DNA of 5,913 bases from Patescibacteria group bacterium (GTDB lineage Bacteria; Patescibacteriota; JAHJAL01), in assembly GCA_018814055.1 (NCBI GenBank), contig JAHJAL010000172.1, forward strand, positions 1-5,913, written 5' to 3'. The translations under genes were made by a program, and so were the position numbers. Under the pieces are notes generated by a model that was not told the origin of the DNA, did not search any database, and worked only from the letters and a program-made list of their open reading frames with translations. Positions 5,789-5,913 of this stretch are shown here, piece by piece (the first letter of the stretch is position 1; the number at the start of each line of letters is the position of its first letter).

Positions 5789-5913
5789 TTTGCTAATCCT
5801 TTTTTATATTACAAAACAATAAAAACACGCGTCATTTACTCAAAAAATAACTTACTTCCATTCACTCATAGACACCTTTCGCAAATACATGGATTATAAA
5901 TATATTGTAAATA
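5789..5913 (-). promoter_or_regulatory. Upstream region of fba with two candidate -10 boxes
   Basis: Two candidate -10 elements lie on the minus strand. TATAAT at 5898-5893 would start RNA near 5886 and give a leader of about 98 nt; its -35 would be outside the window. TAATAT at 5811-5806, with ATGACG 18 nt upstream as a four-of-six -35 match, would start RNA near 5799, leaving the SD (AGGA, 5800-5797) at the very 5' end. The first is more compatible with translation from that SD. No end of a neighbouring gene is visible in this stretch. Confidence 0.35.
5852..5869 (-). other. Mini-ORF in the fba leader (five codons plus stop)
   Basis: ATG at 5869 opens MSEWK followed by TAA. It is preceded 5 nt upstream by AAGG (in GAAAGGTG, 5880-5873), a better SD context than several real genes here have. 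An in-frame ATG at 5890 would make it 12 residues, but it lies upstream of the predicted RNA start. It could be a regulatory leader ORF of fba or chance; nothing in the peptide suggests amino-acid attenuation. Confidence 0.2.

Noticed and set aside
5789..5913. Riboswitch or structured RNA in the fba leader
   Set aside because: No paired elements of convincing length or known conserved motif are visible, and the stretch is too short and A/T-rich to support a class assignment.
1..5913. CRISPR array, insertion sequence, phage or defence genes
   Set aside because: No long repeat-spacer pattern, terminal inverted repeats with a transposase, integrase motif or nuclease domain was found; all genes are housekeeping or regulatory.

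Overview
The window is AT-rich and compact, with a standard bacterial layout. All five complete or nearly complete protein genes, one partial gene and one tRNA lie on the minus strand, so the transcribed order runs from the right end to the left end. The gene set is a lipid II amidation ligase (MurT), a prolipoprotein acyltransferase (Lgt), a DhnA/FbaB-type class I aldolase, a GreA-family factor and an OmpR-type two-component pair. It points to a bacterium with peptidoglycan and lipoproteins. The short intergenic regions, a tRNA without encoded CCA, the divergent Lgt and the archaeal-like aldolase would suit a Candidate Phyla Radiation (Patescibacteria) genome. That placement is inference, and another monoderm lineage such as Chloroflexota-like bacteria is not excluded. 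UGA serves as a stop (response regulator gene) and Trp is UGG, so the code looks standard.

Layout in the direction of transcription. (1) 5913-5789: leader or upstream region of the aldolase, with two candidate -10 elements and a tiny SD-preceded ORF. (2) 5788-4856: class I fructose-bisphosphate aldolase. (3) 4855-4784: tRNA-Glu(CUC), whose first base directly follows the aldolase stop codon. (4) 4738-4007: lgt. (5) 4010-3971: three exact AGATTAA repeats at 11-bp spacing next to an extended -10 promoter, read as a response-regulator operator. (6) 3929-3258: OmpR/PhoB-family response regulator. (7) 3261-1684: soluble double-PAS histidine kinase, overlapping the regulator by 4 nt. (8) 1683-1575: a weak terminator, then a terminator-like hairpin just before the next gene. 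(9) 1574-1122: GreA-family protein whose coiled-coil tip lacks the usual acidic pair. (10) 1100-1072: strong intrinsic terminator. (11) 1062-1057: candidate -10 element. (12) 1002-1: murT, cut by the window edge after 334 codons.

Functional picture: the two envelope genes (lgt, murT) flank a two-component system that probably autoregulates through the 11-bp repeat array. The kinase has no membrane segment, so it should sense a cytoplasmic signal through its PAS domains. No mobile element, CRISPR array, phage gene or new multi-gene system is visible. The points most worth a second look are the operator array, the tip-altered GreA protein with its leader hairpin, the fba/tRNA junction and the Lgt active-site substitutions.
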